Assembly: GCA_913062605.1 (NCBI GenBank)
Contig: CAJXWQ010000001.1
Location: 1 to 64,000, forward strand
Origin: an uncultured Cellvibrionales bacterium
GTDB lineage: Bacteria; Pseudomonadota; Gammaproteobacteria; Pseudomonadales; Porticoccaceae
Reading direction: 5' to 3'
DNA: 64,000 nucleotides
How positions within the stretch are numbered: position 1 is the first letter of the stretch; each line of letters begins with the position of its first letter. Shown one piece after another: positions 16,381-28,010 of this stretch. The notes beneath the pieces were generated by a model that worked only from the letters and a program-made list of their open reading frames with translations, was not told the origin of the DNA and did not search any database. The position numbers and the translations under genes are program-made.

Positions 16381-16951
16381 GCACACGGCCCACCTGATTG
16401 ATGCCATCAATCAGGTTTTCGCACTGTTTCGGCTGAACTACCACAACCAGTTTTATAGTGCATTTGCTGATACGGAATTACTGAATCAGGCGAAACGTCT
16501 CTGGCTAGAAACACTGTCGTACTTTACGGAAGAACAAATCTTGCTCGGTGCTAAACGGGTTATTGAAACATCCGACTACCTACCCACACTCAACCGTATG
16601 CTGCAGTGCTGTGAGGACTCGACCAGTAGCGAGGGATTACCCAGCCCACAGGATGCATACCATGAAGCCTGCAATGCACCCTCACCCAAAGCTGCCTTCA
16701 ACTGGTCTCATCTAGCCGTTTACTATGCGGGCTTGGAAACGGGCTGGTACCGCCTGTCTCATGAACCTGAATCAAGCAGTTATCCTGCTTTTCAGGAAAA
16801 CTATCGCAGCCTTTGCCGTGACATAGCGCAGGGACGACAACTCACCTCCCCTATGGAGCCTCAATTAGCAAAAGAAGAAAAACCCGCTCTCAGTAATGAA
16901 GAATCTCGAGCACGGTTAAAGCTGCTAAAAAATCAATTGGAATTGGATTAA
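16289..16951 (+). CDS. replication protein P (lambda P)-like helicase loader
   Basis: A 220-residue protein whose central part resembles phage lambda P, the DnaB helicase loader: a helical segment (LIDAINQVFALFRLNYHNQFYSAF), a tryptophan-containing helix (QAKRLWLETLSYFTEEQILLGAKRV) and the motif YLPTLNRMLQCCED, like FLPSPGQFVAWC in lambda P. The first ~35 residues are low-complexity and lie in the overlap with the DnaT-like gene (16289-16380). An AGG site lies upstream of the ATG. No phage structural genes are nearby and a terminator follows at once, so this appears to be a domesticated two-gene unit. The similarity is by pattern only. Confidence 0.75.
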   Translation: MDNSNGLIDQTVQEVATSSTNSATVAGPAPEHTAHLIDAINQVFALFRLNYHNQFYSAFADTELLNQAKRLWLETLSYFTEEQILLGAKRVIETSDYLPTLNRMLQCCEDSTSSEGLPSPQDAYHEACNAPSPKAAFNWSHLAVYYAGLETGWYRLSHEPESSSYPAFQENYRSLCRDIAQGRQLTSPMEPQLAKEEKPALSNEESRARLKLLKNQLELD

Positions 16952-16980
16952 AAAATGCAGCCATATGGCTGCATTTTTTT
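16952..16980 (+). terminator. Rho-independent terminator after the lambda-P-like gene
   Basis: AAAATGCAGCCA-TA-TGGCTGCATTTT forms a near-perfect 12-bp stem followed by further T residues. It begins right after the stop codon at 16949-16951. Confidence 0.92.
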
Positions 16981-17065
16981 ACGCTAGGAAAGAAATTCCC
17001 TTGAACAACGGTAAGCCAGTTTGCTGCAGACTAGGGCTGCCATAACACCAGCACCACTGCCTAGT

Positions 17066-17500
17066 TTATTCCCAAAAATTCCACCATTTACGACTATGCT
17101 CTTCGCGAGAGGCTTGGCCCTGCTCAGAACCTTTACCCAGCTCTTTGCGCTCCTGATCCGCTTTTTTGCCTAGATGCTTGTCCTGATCCGAAGACCTATC
17201 ATCGGACCTGTCATCTCGCGATTTGTCTTTTGTCCTTTTCTTATCCGACTTGGACTTGTCATCAGATCTATCGTCTGACTTATCGTCTGACTTATCGTCT
17301 GATCTATCGTCTGACTTGTCATCTGACCTATCGTCTGACTTGTCATCACGATCATTCTTTCGCATTTCATGTTTTTCAGACTTATGCTCTTTCATAGCGC
17401 CCTTATTACCCGCATCGTCTGGCTTTTTCGCCAACACCAACTGAGCAGAACCGAGGCCTAGTACTAGAGATGTAACAACTATCAGTAACTTTTTCATCAT
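17066..17500 (-). CDS. secreted, highly charged Asp/Ser/Lys/Arg-repeat protein
   Basis: 144 residues. A signal peptide (MMKKLLIVVTSLVLGLGSAQLVLA) is followed by an extremely polar mature region, with alternating SDDR/SDDK tetrapeptides at about residues 52-81 and further KDKSRDDRSDDR stretches, ending in RKWWNFWE, a short aromatic cluster. It is predicted to be periplasmic and disordered. The repeats could bind divalent cations or phosphate-rich polymers; this is a guess. It lies just downstream of a GlsB-type stress gene with an AAGGAGA site, which may indicate an envelope-stress context. I do not recognise a named family. Confidence 0.7.
   Translation of the reverse strand: MMKKLLIVVTSLVLGLGSAQLVLAKKPDDAGNKGAMKEHKSEKHEMRKNDRDDKSDDRSDDKSDDRSDDKSDDKSDDRSDDKSKSDKKRTKDKSRDDRSDDRSSDQDKHLGKKADQERKELGKGSEQGQASREEHSRKWWNFWE
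17256..17348. repeat. 12-bp-period coding tandem repeat
   Basis: Variants of the 12-base unit TCGTCTGACTTA and TCATCTGACCTA run in tandem and encode alternating SDDK and SDDR tetrapeptides on the minus strand. The period is a multiple of three, so changes in copy number keep the frame. Confidence 0.85.
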
Positions 17501-17534
17501 AGTGTCTCCTTATCCATAAACGTATAAACCGGGT

Positions 17535-17786
17535 TTATTTTTTAATTTGGCGATAGATGATCAGCAATAATAAGGCACCCACGGTTGCCGTAGCAATACT
17601 ACCCAGGCTAAAACCACCGGTAGTGCCCAACCCAAAGAAAGAACCAGCCCATCCGCCCACAAAAGCACCAGCAATACCCAGCAGCACCGTGACAATAAAA
17701 CCGCCACCATCTTTTCCCGGCATCACTAACTTGGCCAGAATTCCGGCAATCAGCCCTAATACAATCCAAGAAATAATACCCATCAT
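17535..17786 (-). CDS. GlsB/YeaQ/YmgE-family membrane protein
   Basis: An 83-residue transglycosylase-associated-type membrane protein with three hydrophobic segments and the family glycine patterns (IISWIVLGLIAGILAK, LGIAGAFVGGWAGSFFG, TVGALLLLIIYRQIKK). The family is widespread and often stress-induced; no enzymatic activity is proven. AAAGGAG precedes the first ATG. Neighbours are the charged repeat protein and an MscS-type channel, so the small cluster may be an osmotic or envelope-stress set. Confidence 0.9.
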   Translation of the reverse strand: MMGIISWIVLGLIAGILAKLVMPGKDGGGFIVTVLLGIAGAFVGGWAGSFFGLGTTGGFSLGSIATATVGALLLLIIYRQIKK

Positions 17787-17806
17787 TTTTCTCCTTTATC
17801 GATGAT

Positions 17807-17834
17807 AAAAAAAACCCCAACAATGCGGGGCTTT
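17807..17834 (-). terminator. Rho-independent terminator after the MscS-type gene
   Basis: On the minus strand AAGCCCC-GCATTGTT-GGGGTTTTTTTT forms a short GC stem followed by eight T residues, seven bases past the stop of the channel gene. It overlaps the leader of the GlsB-type gene. Confidence 0.78.
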
Positions 17835-17840
17835 TGTCTT

Positions 17841-18659
17841 TTAGTCGTTACTAGCAATCTGATGCATATGTACATCGCTTTGTGGGAACGGGATGGAAAT
17901 ACCTTCTTCATCAAACCGCTTCTTGACCGCTTCGGTCAAACCAAAGTAAGCACCCCAGTAATCCGCCTTATTCACCCAGGGGCGAACGACAAAGTTAACG
18001 CTGCTATCCGCCAGCTCTACCACCGCGATTGTGGGTGCTGGATCCTGTAGAACACGCTCATCCGCAGCAACTACCTCTTCAAGCACTTTTTTAGCCTTAT
18101 CAATATCATCCCCGTAACCAATGCCCATCACCAGATCCACTCGACGCGTATCATTGGTCGAGTAATTGGTGATCGTGCCACCCATTGTCTGGCCATTAGG
18201 GATAATCACTCGCCTGTTGTCGCCAGTATTGAGCTCAGTGGTAAAGACTAGAACACTGGTGACAGTTCCAGACACACCGGCCACCTCAACAAAGTCTCCC
18301 ACTCGATAGGGCTTAAAAATCAGAATCAGCACACCCGCAGCAAAGTTAGCCAGCGACCCCTGTAGAGCCAAACCAACAGCAAGACCTGCAGCACCGATAA
18401 CGGCCACAAAGGATGCCGTGTGAATACCTAACTGCCCCAATGCCGCAATAACCACAAAGGTAAGTAATGCGTAATAAACCAGTGCAGAAACGAAATGCTG
18501 GATGGCCACATCCATGTCTTTTTCCTTCAATGCGGTTTCCACAACCCCACGGAGCCATTTAGCTAACATCTTACCGACTACCAAAATAACCAGTGCAATC
18601 AGAACCTTAAAACCAAAGTACAGAATAAAATTTCCGACAGTTTCCATCATATCTTCCAT
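17841..18659 (-). CDS. mscS: small-conductance mechanosensitive channel (MscS family)
   Basis: A 272-residue MscS-type channel: three transmembrane helices, the pore helix with alternating Gly and Ala (FVAVIGAAGLAVGLALQGSLANFAAGVLI) and the beta domain with PYRVGDFVEVAGVSGTV and IPNGQTMGGTITNYS. Its length matches E. coli MscS (286). It opens under hypo-osmotic shock to release solutes. The ATG at 18657-18659 has AGGAGAAAG upstream. Some genomes hold several paralogues, so the symbol indicates the subfamily. Confidence 0.92.
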   Translation of the reverse strand: MEDMMETVGNFILYFGFKVLIALVILVVGKMLAKWLRGVVETALKEKDMDVAIQHFVSALVYYALLTFVVIAALGQLGIHTASFVAVIGAAGLAVGLALQGSLANFAAGVLILIFKPYRVGDFVEVAGVSGTVTSVLVFTTELNTGDNRRVIIPNGQTMGGTITNYSTNDTRRVDLVMGIGYGDDIDKAKKVLEEVVAADERVLQDPAPTIAVVELADSSVNFVVRPWVNKADYWGAYFGLTEAVKKRFDEEGISIPFPQSDVHMHQIASND

Positions 18660-19058
18660 TAGCTTTCTCCTTAAAAAATGTTATTTGTCAGATTCGTAGT
18701 CCGTTAAGCCAAAGCCTAGCTGTCTATTTCCAGAAAGACAGCCCAAAAGACCGGCCATGAAAACAGCCCGGTTAAAACCACCTCAACAAAAGGGTGTCCA
18801 GAACAACATAAAACAACGTTTTTCTAACGAGGTGAAGAGCTACCTGCCCGCCAACTGGCGGCCTGTTTATTCAACACTTTTACTCAACACTGTTTCAAGT
18901 TATCTCAGGGGGAAATCCAGATACGTTTAGGAAGACTAAAACTACAGTCTTTTCACTGATTTCCAGCATCTTGTATTGATAATAAGTGCTGTAGCCCTTC
19001 ACTTAACCGTAAAGCTACCGGGTGGGACTACCCCACCCGGCAGAGAACTGGAATAGAT
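18660..19058. other. 399-base intergenic region
   Basis: This holds the leader of the MscS gene and the 3' flank of the small YqaE-type gene. A GC-rich palindrome CCGGGTGG-N7-CCACCCGG at 19018-19040 lies just past the YqaE stop; it could act as a weak terminator on the minus strand but lacks a T-run. One 57-codon plus-strand frame (18757-18930) has no ribosome-binding site and is not accepted as a gene. Nothing else was recognised. Confidence 0.5.
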
Positions 19059-19220
19059 TTACTTCAATGACACCCAGAGTGCATGAACAATACCGGGCAC
19101 CCAGAAAAACAGACATAGCACAATGTTGATCACTAGATCCTTGCCAGCGCCAGCTTTCAAGAACACAGCCAGTGGCGGCAGCAGTAGAGAAGCAATAATT
19201 AAAAGAATTTTGTTGTCCAT
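19059..19220 (-). CDS. YqaE/Pmp3-family membrane protein
   Basis: A 53-residue protein beginning MDNKILLIIASLLLPPLAVFL and continuing with INIVLCLFFWVPGIVHALW. This is the complete two-helix signature of the Pmp3/YqaE family (LPPLAVFL..., NI-L---F-W-PG-IHA-W). Plant and yeast members moderate membrane potential and salt stress; bacterial ones are stress-induced. The ATG at 19218-19220 is preceded by an AGAGGGTCCC stretch. The gene stands alone between the MscS-type gene and parC. Confidence 0.92.
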   Translation of the reverse strand: MDNKILLIIASLLLPPLAVFLKAGAGKDLVINIVLCLFFWVPGIVHALWVSLK

Positions 19221-19340
19221 CCTGGGACCCTCTTTAGTGGTTTATTATTATGGGCAGTGCGCCCGATTTGAGCACCCAATATAGTGAAAACAGGCGCCAG
19301 GGTAAATATCTGGTCGTTAAAAACATTACCAGAGCTAATA

Positions 19341-21602
19341 CTAAGGCTCTTCAGCTCCCGCCACCTCTACTCTATCTACCTTCTGGAAGCCCCTTGGTAA
19401 TTTATTACCACGGCGCCCCCGCTCTCCTCGATAGTGTTCTAGGTCTGCCAACCTTAGGTTGAGGTAACGTTTTCCTGAGTGCACCAACAACTGCTGCCCT
19501 GGAGAAATCACCGATACAGCTACCATAAACTCATCTCTGGACTGTAGCCTGGAAGAGGGGATATTGATTAGCTTGTTTCCTTTACCCTTTGCCAACTGAG
19601 GCAAATCAGCCAAAGGAAATACCAACATCCGCCCCTCGTTGCTCACTGACACCACTAAACTGACGTCAATATCAGCAATCGGGATGGGCGAAAGGACACG
19701 CCCCCCCTTGGGAATTGAAATCGATGTTTTACCCGACCGATTCTTAGTATGCAGGTCTGATAGCTTTGCCACAAAACCATAACCAGCATCCGTGGCCATT
19801 AGTAATTGCTGGATATCATCACCCATAATCACACCATTAAAGGTCGCACCTGAAGGGGCATTAAGTCGCCCCGTAACCGGATCACCCTGCCCCCTTGCTG
19901 AAGGCAGCGTATGTGCAGCCAGGGAATAAGTCCGACCGGTGGAGTCCAACAGGATGACATTTTGGTTACTCTTCCCCTTCGCCGAACAAAGAAAGTGATC
20001 ACCAGACTTATAATTGAGTGATGATGGGTCAATGTCATGGCCTTTTGCTGAGCGAATCCAGCCTTTTTCTGACAACACCACCGTCACTGGCTCAGAGGTT
20101 AAAAGGTCTGTATCACTAAAGGCTTTCACCTCCCCTCTTTCCCTGAGTGGCGACATTCGGTCATCGCCAAACTCCTCTGCGACCTCCAGCAACTCATTCC
20201 GTACCAGGGTTTTTAATCGCCTATCCGAACTGAGTGTTTTCTCCAGCTTTTCCTTTTCCGCAGCCAGCTCATCTTGCTCAGCGCGAATCTTCATTTCCTC
20301 AAGTCGCGCTAATTGTCGCAGCTTGGTATCCAGAATATATTCTGCCTGTATGTCACTGAGGTTAAACCGCTGAATCAGCACCGGCTTTGGCTCGTCCTCA
20401 CTACGAACAATCTGGATTACCTCATCAATATTAAGGAACGCGACCAGCAAACCGTCTAACAGGTGTAGACGTTTATCCACTTTGCCCAGGCGGTACAGCA
20501 AACGGCGGCGCACGGTGTCCACTCGAAAGCGCAACCACTCGGTCAAAATTTTATCCAGTGATTTCACTTCGGGACGACCATCGAGACCGATCATATTGAG
20601 GTTAATGCGGTAGTTCTTTTCCAGGTCTGTGGTCACAAACAAGTGGTTCATCAAGCTTTCAAGGTCTACCCGATTGGAGCGCGGCACAATCACCAGCCGG
20701 GTTGGGTTTTCATGATCAGACTCATCGCGAAGGTCTGCCACCATCGGCAACTTCTTGGCATTCATTTGCGAGGCGATCTGCTCCAGCACCTTGGCACCAG
20801 AAGCTTGGTGAGGCAGTGCCGTCGCCACAATGTCGCCATTTTCTTTCTGCCACACCGCTCGCATCTTTAGACTACCGCGACCGGTTTCATAAGTTTTTAT
20901 GATCTCTTCACGGGGCGTAATGATCTCGGCCTCAGTGGGGTAATCAGGCCCCTGAATATGCTCACACAACTCCTTGAGTGTCGTTTTTGGCGCTTCCAGT
21001 AAACGGATACAGGCACTCACAACTTCTTTTAGGTTATGGGGCGGTATATCTGTTGCCATCCCCACCGCAATCCCGGTGGTACCATTCAGCAGTACATGTG
21101 GCGCACGGGCTGGCAGTATTTCTGGCTCATTTAAGGTGCCATCAAAATTGGGCTTCCAATTAGCAGTGCCCTGCCCTAACTCCGACAACAGTACATCGGC
21201 AAACTTCGCCAATTTGGATTCGGTGTAACGCATGGCGGCAAAGGATTTAGGATCGTCGGGAGCACCCCAGTTTCCTTGGCCATCCACCAGAGGGTAACGA
21301 TAGGAAAATGGCTGGGCCATCAGCACCATCGCCTCATAGGAAGCACTGTCACCATGGGGATGAAACTTACCAATCACATCACCGACGGTACGGGCAGACT
21401 TTTTATATTTTGCCGTAGACTTAAGCCCCAGCTCGCTCATGGCGTAGATAATCCGCCGCTGAACGGGTTTAAGACCATCGCCTATATTTGGCAGAGCGCG
21501 ATCGAGAATCACGTACATGGAATAATCCAGATAGGCCTTCTCCGCATAGCTACGCAGGGCCGTTTTCTCTACCACATCATCAATTACTGTTGTTTCTGTC
21601 AT
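19341..21602 (-). CDS. parC: DNA topoisomerase IV subunit A
   Basis: ParC, the breakage-rejoining subunit of topoisomerase IV, which decatenates daughter chromosomes. The ATG at 21600-21602 (753 residues) is preferred over an in-frame TTG five codons upstream. The quinolone-resistance region reads [16 protein letters not shown] with the sensitive-type Ser and Glu; the catalytic Tyr is in [10 protein letters not shown]. The GyrA-like C-terminal beta-pinwheel is present but shorter than in gyrase and lacks a GyrA box. parE lies 57 bases upstream on the same strand. Confidence 0.97.
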   Translation of the reverse strand: MTETTVIDDVVEKTALRSYAEKAYLDYSMYVILDRALPNIGDGLKPVQRRIIYAMSELGLKSTAKYKKSARTVGDVIGKFHPHGDSASYEAMVLMAQPFSYRYPLVDGQGNWGAPDDPKSFAAMRYTESKLAKFADVLLSELGQGTANWKPNFDGTLNEPEILPARAPHVLLNGTTGIAVGMATDIPPHNLKEVVSACIRLLEAPKTTLKELCEHIQGPDYPTEAEIITPREEIIKTYETGRGSLKMRAVWQKENGDIVATALPHQASGAKVLEQIASQMNAKKLPMVADLRDESDHENPTRLVIVPRSNRVDLESLMNHLFVTTDLEKNYRINLNMIGLDGRPEVKSLDKILTEWLRFRVDTVRRRLLYRLGKVDKRLHLLDGLLVAFLNIDEVIQIVRSEDEPKPVLIQRFNLSDIQAEYILDTKLRQLARLEEMKIRAEQDELAAEKEKLEKTLSSDRRLKTLVRNELLEVAEEFGDDRMSPLRERGEVKAFSDTDLLTSEPVTVVLSEKGWIRSAKGHDIDPSSLNYKSGDHFLCSAKGKSNQNVILLDSTGRTYSLAAHTLPSARGQGDPVTGRLNAPSGATFNGVIMGDDIQQLLMATDAGYGFVAKLSDLHTKNRSGKTSISIPKGGRVLSPIPIADIDVSLVVSVSNEGRMLVFPLADLPQLAKGKGNKLINIPSSRLQSRDEFMVAVSVISPGQQLLVHSGKRYLNLRLADLEHYRGERGRRGNKLPRGFQKVDRVEVAGAEEP

Positions 21603-21659
21603 GTCGGGAACCGTCAATTATTAACCTGGCTAATAGCCTATTTAGCGACAAGTGCGAAA

Positions 21660-24181
<2,522 letters not shown>

Positions 24182-24359
24182 GCTGAACCAGAACTCCGCT
24201 GAACCATAACGATAATTGGCGTGCTGTTGGTGTTCTACTATGTAGGGTGCGCTGGCATTATAGCGAGATTAATTCAGTTGGGATAACGGGTAACCAGAGA
24301 ATTATTTTGAAACAATGAGAACCTACAAAGAGAGCCTAAATATCAGTACCCTAAATAAC

Positions 24360-25178
24360 TCAGTATCCTAAACAACTACGATCCATCTTCCCCATATCAT
24401 AGTTTAGGCGCTCAACCCCTGTTTCTATACGACCATCGGGATACAAATCAATCCAACGATAACCCGGCGGCAAATCACTGAGTTCAAAAGTATCAGAACC
24501 ACTGGCAAACTGAAAACAGGTCGATGGCACACTGTAAACGGGCAACCCCTGCCAAATAGATTCATTCTCCTGATGAACATGACCTGAAAATAGTGCTCTG
24601 ACATTTTTGTGCCGAGCAACAAGATCACCAAACTGTTCACTGTTGGTTATGCGCTGCTGATCAAGCCATTTACAATTGATAGGGGCCGGCGGGTGATGGA
24701 CAAATAGCACAATATTTCTGTCCCCATATTGTTTTAATAAATCGTCCAACTCGGTTAATTCTGTGTCAGAAATTTCGCCATAAACCTCACCGGGTACTGC
24801 GCTGACCAAAAAGATCGCCACCCAGCCTCCCAACTCTACGAACCGAGTAAATGGCTGTAGGGCCGACGCCTTCATTAAGGAAAAATCATCATGGTTTCCC
24901 GGCAACCAGGCATAGGGCAACTGACTTGACAACATGGCACTAGAAAACAATTGATAGGTTCGTTGGTTGCCTACACTAGCAATATCACCTGTGACTGCAA
25001 TGAGAGAGGGGGTTTTCTGGCTACCCTCTATCTCTGACAAAGACTGTTTGAAACTGTGGAATGTATTAATACCTGCCAACATAAAGTCCTGATCAGCACC
25101 GAGATGACAATCTGAAAGCTGCACAACGCGAGTTACGCTATGCTTAACCTGTTTATGCTGCTGTAAGGTCGACTCCAT
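24360..25178 (-). CDS. cpdA: 3',5'-cyclic-AMP phosphodiesterase
   Basis: A class III metallophosphoesterase, 272 residues. The binuclear metal site motifs are in order: QLSDCHLGAD, VTGDIASVGN, LPGNHDDF, VHHPPAP and FSGHVHQE. The spacing fits CpdA, which hydrolyses cAMP and so sets CRP/Vfr activity. It stands between yqiA and DUF1249 as in E. coli and Pseudomonas. The start ATG at 25176-25178 has an AAGGGAAGG site upstream. Confidence 0.94.
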   Translation of the reverse strand: MESTLQQHKQVKHSVTRVVQLSDCHLGADQDFMLAGINTFHSFKQSLSEIEGSQKTPSLIAVTGDIASVGNQRTYQLFSSAMLSSQLPYAWLPGNHDDFSLMKASALQPFTRFVELGGWVAIFLVSAVPGEVYGEISDTELTELDDLLKQYGDRNIVLFVHHPPAPINCKWLDQQRITNSEQFGDLVARHKNVRALFSGHVHQENESIWQGLPVYSVPSTCFQFASGSDTFELSDLPPGYRWIDLYPDGRIETGVERLNYDMGKMDRSCLGY

Positions 25179-25310
25179 CCCTTCCCTTCCAAATTAATAA
25201 CCGGCAAAAAGAACACTATTTCTGCACTTTTTCTCGCTACTATTCTCGTTACTATTTTTCTCTCTAATTAGCTCTCTAGAGCGTTAATGACGTTGGATCA
25301 ACCCGCTTAC

Positions 25311-25757
25311 TTAAGGTGCCCCCTCGAACAATAGCTCTGCGTCATAACCGTACTCAAGACAGTGAGACAACCATTCACTCAAAAAAAGATTCCATTGTGC
25401 TTTCTCATCCTGATGATGCATGTCCTTATTGGGGTATTCATAGCGAGGGTGGAGATGTCGCACACCTTCACATGACACCACTTCTGCTGCTTGAGCATCA
25501 TGGTACAACCTCAATATTAATACTGGTAACCTTAGCCAAGGGCATGCGCCAGCAACCACTGATTCCAAGCCAAACTTAACCAGTGTGGTATAACGAGTTT
25601 GCTCCAACGCAGACAACGTTAAAACATGGTCTCCATCGTGACAAAACCCAATTTTTCGCTCATCACACCGTGTCATATCTGGAAATAACTGCATCAGGCG
25701 GACGTAATTGGCATCGCAATCTGCCATGTACCGACTGAGGTCTACTTTGTAACGCAT
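25311..25757 (-). CDS. yqiB: DUF1249 (YqiB-family) protein
   Basis: A cytosolic protein of about 148 residues with the DUF1249 opening (YKVDLSRYMADCDANYVRLMQLFPD) and internal motifs LRLYHDAQAAEVVSCEGVRHLHPRYEYPN. The ATG at 25755-25757 gives the usual N terminus; a GTG six codons upstream is possible. Function is unknown, but the gene is consistently found between nudF and cpdA. Confidence 0.9.
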   Translation of the reverse strand: MRYKVDLSRYMADCDANYVRLMQLFPDMTRCDERKIGFCHDGDHVLTLSALEQTRYTTLVKFGLESVVAGACPWLRLPVLILRLYHDAQAAEVVSCEGVRHLHPRYEYPNKDMHHQDEKAQWNLFLSEWLSHCLEYGYDAELLFEGAP

Positions 25758-25875
25758 TTTTGATCGATTAATCACGGTACTCTGTCACATTCTCATCAGT
25801 TCTATAACTGCCGAAAGGGCAATCAATCCAATTTACTTTAGCAGCAACCAGCATGACCTTAACAACCATCACCTT

Positions 25876-26487
25876 TTACCTCGGCAAGGAATCATGATTC
25901 ATACGCAACCACATCAGACAAATTGTCGTTGCCGCGTTGTCACACACGCCCTGGTCAAGCCACTCAAATGCCTGCCCCTCTGGCAAGATATGAAGCTGAA
26001 TGTCTTCCGATTCATGGTCCAAACCAAAAAACCCAGCACTATCAGTTAAATCCGTCAGTGCACAATAAAGATGCATTCTCTCACTGGTTCCACCGGGGCT
26101 AACCCAGTAATCACATATAGAAACAAGTTGAGTATCTGTAATACCCGCCTCTTCCTGAACCTCTCTCTTTACCACATCTTCCAGAGACTCACCCGCTTCA
26201 ACCATTCCGGCCACCACCTCAAATAACCAGGGGCTACCCGCCTGTTCAAGCGCACCGACTCTAAACTGCTCAGTCAAACCCACCAATCGGTTAACTGGGT
26301 CGTAAAGTAGCACTCCCACACAGTGACCACGCTCGAACAGTTCTCGTACTATTGGCTTGCTCCAGCCACCAGAAAAGAGCTTATGGCGTAACGTGAGACG
26401 AACCATTTTAAAGAAGCCACTAAAGACCTCTTCGCTCTTTAGCAGCTCATAATCTGTCGCGCTATATCTCTTATCAGGCAGCGTCAC
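25876..26487 (-). CDS. nudF: ADP-ribose pyrophosphatase (Nudix)
   Basis: A 203-residue Nudix hydrolase. The Nudix box G-x5-E-x7-REUxEExGU is intact (GMVEAGESLEDVVKREVQEE, then AGI). The upstream strand LTEQFRVGALEQ and downstream YWVSPGGTSERMHLY, with the conserved PGG-SE, are typical of ADP-ribose pyrophosphatase. It removes ADP-ribose and related sugar nucleotides. It starts at GTG (26485-26487) and is divergent from tolC. Confidence 0.95.
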   Translation of the reverse strand: MTLPDKRYSATDYELLKSEEVFSGFFKMVRLTLRHKLFSGGWSKPIVRELFERGHCVGVLLYDPVNRLVGLTEQFRVGALEQAGSPWLFEVVAGMVEAGESLEDVVKREVQEEAGITDTQLVSICDYWVSPGGTSERMHLYCALTDLTDSAGFFGLDHESEDIQLHILPEGQAFEWLDQGVCDNAATTICLMWLRMNHDSLPR

Positions 26488-26600
26488 TCAATGGCCCCGT
26501 AAATCTTGATAAAACCACACTACACAGCCGTCATCTCACTGTCCAGTATTGACAAATCTGATAGACTCCCCATCAGATAAAAACCCCAAAAGGATTCTGC

Positions 26601-28010
26601 ATGCACCTTGTGTCAGCCACCATTGGCTTAATATCAATACTGCTGACTAATGCCTGTTGGGGAGACTCCCTGTCGGAAATTTATGAACTGGCCCTGCAAA
26701 ATGACCCTCAATTGAGAGCAGCCCGAGCAGCCTATCTCGCGGGATCGGAATCAGAAAATATCAGCCGGGCAGGGTTGCTGCCTCAAATCAGCGCTGCTGG
26801 TGAATACTCGGAGGCTGAAACAAAGGGTTCTTCCACTACTGTTCTGGGTCAGGGAGCAGTCTTTGGGCGAGAAGGAGAAACAGACACTGATTCCCGACAC
26901 TATTCCGTCACCCTCACTCAACCCATTTTTGACTTACCCGCTTGGTTTACCTTTCAACAAGGAAAGGAGCTTAGTCAACAGGCCATGCTGCAATTTTCTG
27001 CCGATCAACAAGCGTTAATTCTCCGATCTGCTGAAACCTACTTTGATGTCCTGCGAGCACGGGAAAATCTTGAGACGGCTCTTGCCGAAGAAAAGGCCAT
27101 TAAGCGCCAACTTGAACAGACCCGAGAACGTTTTGAAGTTGGCCTACTACCCGTCACTGACGTACACGAAGCGCGAGCTGCATTCGATGAAGCTACCGTA
27201 ACCACCCTGGAAATAAGAGGGGCGCTAGACATTGCCTTTGAACGACTCACCGTACTTACAGGACAGTCTCATGAACAGTTGTCGGGCCTGATGCCTGACT
27301 TTCCCGTCGTAAACCCAGAGCCTGCTGACCGCGAAGAATGGGTGCGATTTTCGCTGCAAAATAACTTTTCCCTACAAGTTGCCAAGCACGTGAGGAACGC
27401 TGCCGACAATAATGCTCAATCAAAAAAATATGAACACATGCCCACCCTAACCGGTGCATTCTCCTACTACGATGATTATTCTGATAGTGACTTTAAAGGC
27501 AGGGACCTCAATACCAACCAAAACTTTAGCCGCCCTTCCGAAATAGACCAGGATGGTCACTCAGTTGCTCTAAGGCTCAATGTACCGATATTTACCGGCG
27601 GATTAGTCAGTGCCCAAAGGCGACAGGCCTACCAACAGTTTGTCCAAGCAGAAGAAAACCATATCAACACTCAAAGAAACACGGTACAAAATGCCCGCTC
27701 TCTTCATTTACTGGTACTGACCAATACGGCACGGGTGAAAGCTAGAAACCAAACCATTATTTCGGCAAAAAGTGCGCTGGAAGCAACCCAGGCGGGTTAT
27801 GAGGCGGGCACTCGCACTATCGTTGATGTCCTAGTGGTACAGCGAAACCTCTATCAAGCTCGCCGCAACTATGCCAACTCCCGCTATGATTACATCGCCA
27901 GCCTATTGAAACTTAAAGAAGTCGCGGGCCAATTGAGTCCAGAGGATATTTACCAACTGAATGCCTGGCTGGACCCTGAACTCAGCGTTCTAAAAGCTGG
28001 CGTTCGATAA
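26601..28010 (+). CDS. tolC: outer-membrane efflux/secretion channel TolC
   Basis: A 469-residue TolC-family protein with a signal peptide (MHLVSATIGLISILLTNACWG) and two tandem OEP repeats (first SLSEIYELALQNDPQLRAARAAYLAGSE truncated here for length; second from about residue 215). Conserved features include LTQPIFD, ERFEVGLLPVTDVHEARA and the mirror motif AGTRTIVDVLVVQRNLYQARRNYA. It forms the trimeric outer-membrane duct for efflux pumps and type I secretion. Its 3' end overlaps the convergent waaA gene by 29 bases. An AAAAGGATT site precedes the ATG. Confidence 0.95.
   Translation: MHLVSATIGLISILLTNACWGDSLSEIYELALQNDPQLRAARAAYLAGSESENISRAGLLPQISAAGEYSEAETKGSSTTVLGQGAVFGREGETDTDSRHYSVTLTQPIFDLPAWFTFQQGKELSQQAMLQFSADQQALILRSAETYFDVLRARENLETALAEEKAIKRQLEQTRERFEVGLLPVTDVHEARAAFDEATVTTLEIRGALDIAFERLTVLTGQSHEQLSGLMPDFPVVNPEPADREEWVRFSLQNNFSLQVAKHVRNAADNNAQSKKYEHMPTLTGAFSYYDDYSDSDFKGRDLNTNQNFSRPSEIDQDGHSVALRLNVPIFTGGLVSAQRRQAYQQFVQAEENHINTQRNTVQNARSLHLLVLTNTARVKARNQTIISAKSALEATQAGYEAGTRTIVDVLVVQRNLYQARRNYANSRYDYIASLLKLKEVAGQLSPEDIYQLNAWLDPELSVLKAGVR

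Noticed and set aside
15280-16980. Prophage remnant suggested by the lambda-P-like gene
   Set aside because: No integrase, repressor, structural or lysis genes and no attachment repeats; the pair has its own terminator among host genes.
17223-17444. Plus-strand frame of SSDL repeats
   Set aside because: It is the complement of the Asp/Ser/Lys repeat in the secreted protein, which has a signal peptide and ribosome-binding site on the minus strand.
18757-18930. 57-codon plus-strand frame (MKTARLKPPQQKG...)
   Set aside because: No ribosome-binding site, no recognisable domain and no partner; not enough to call a gene.
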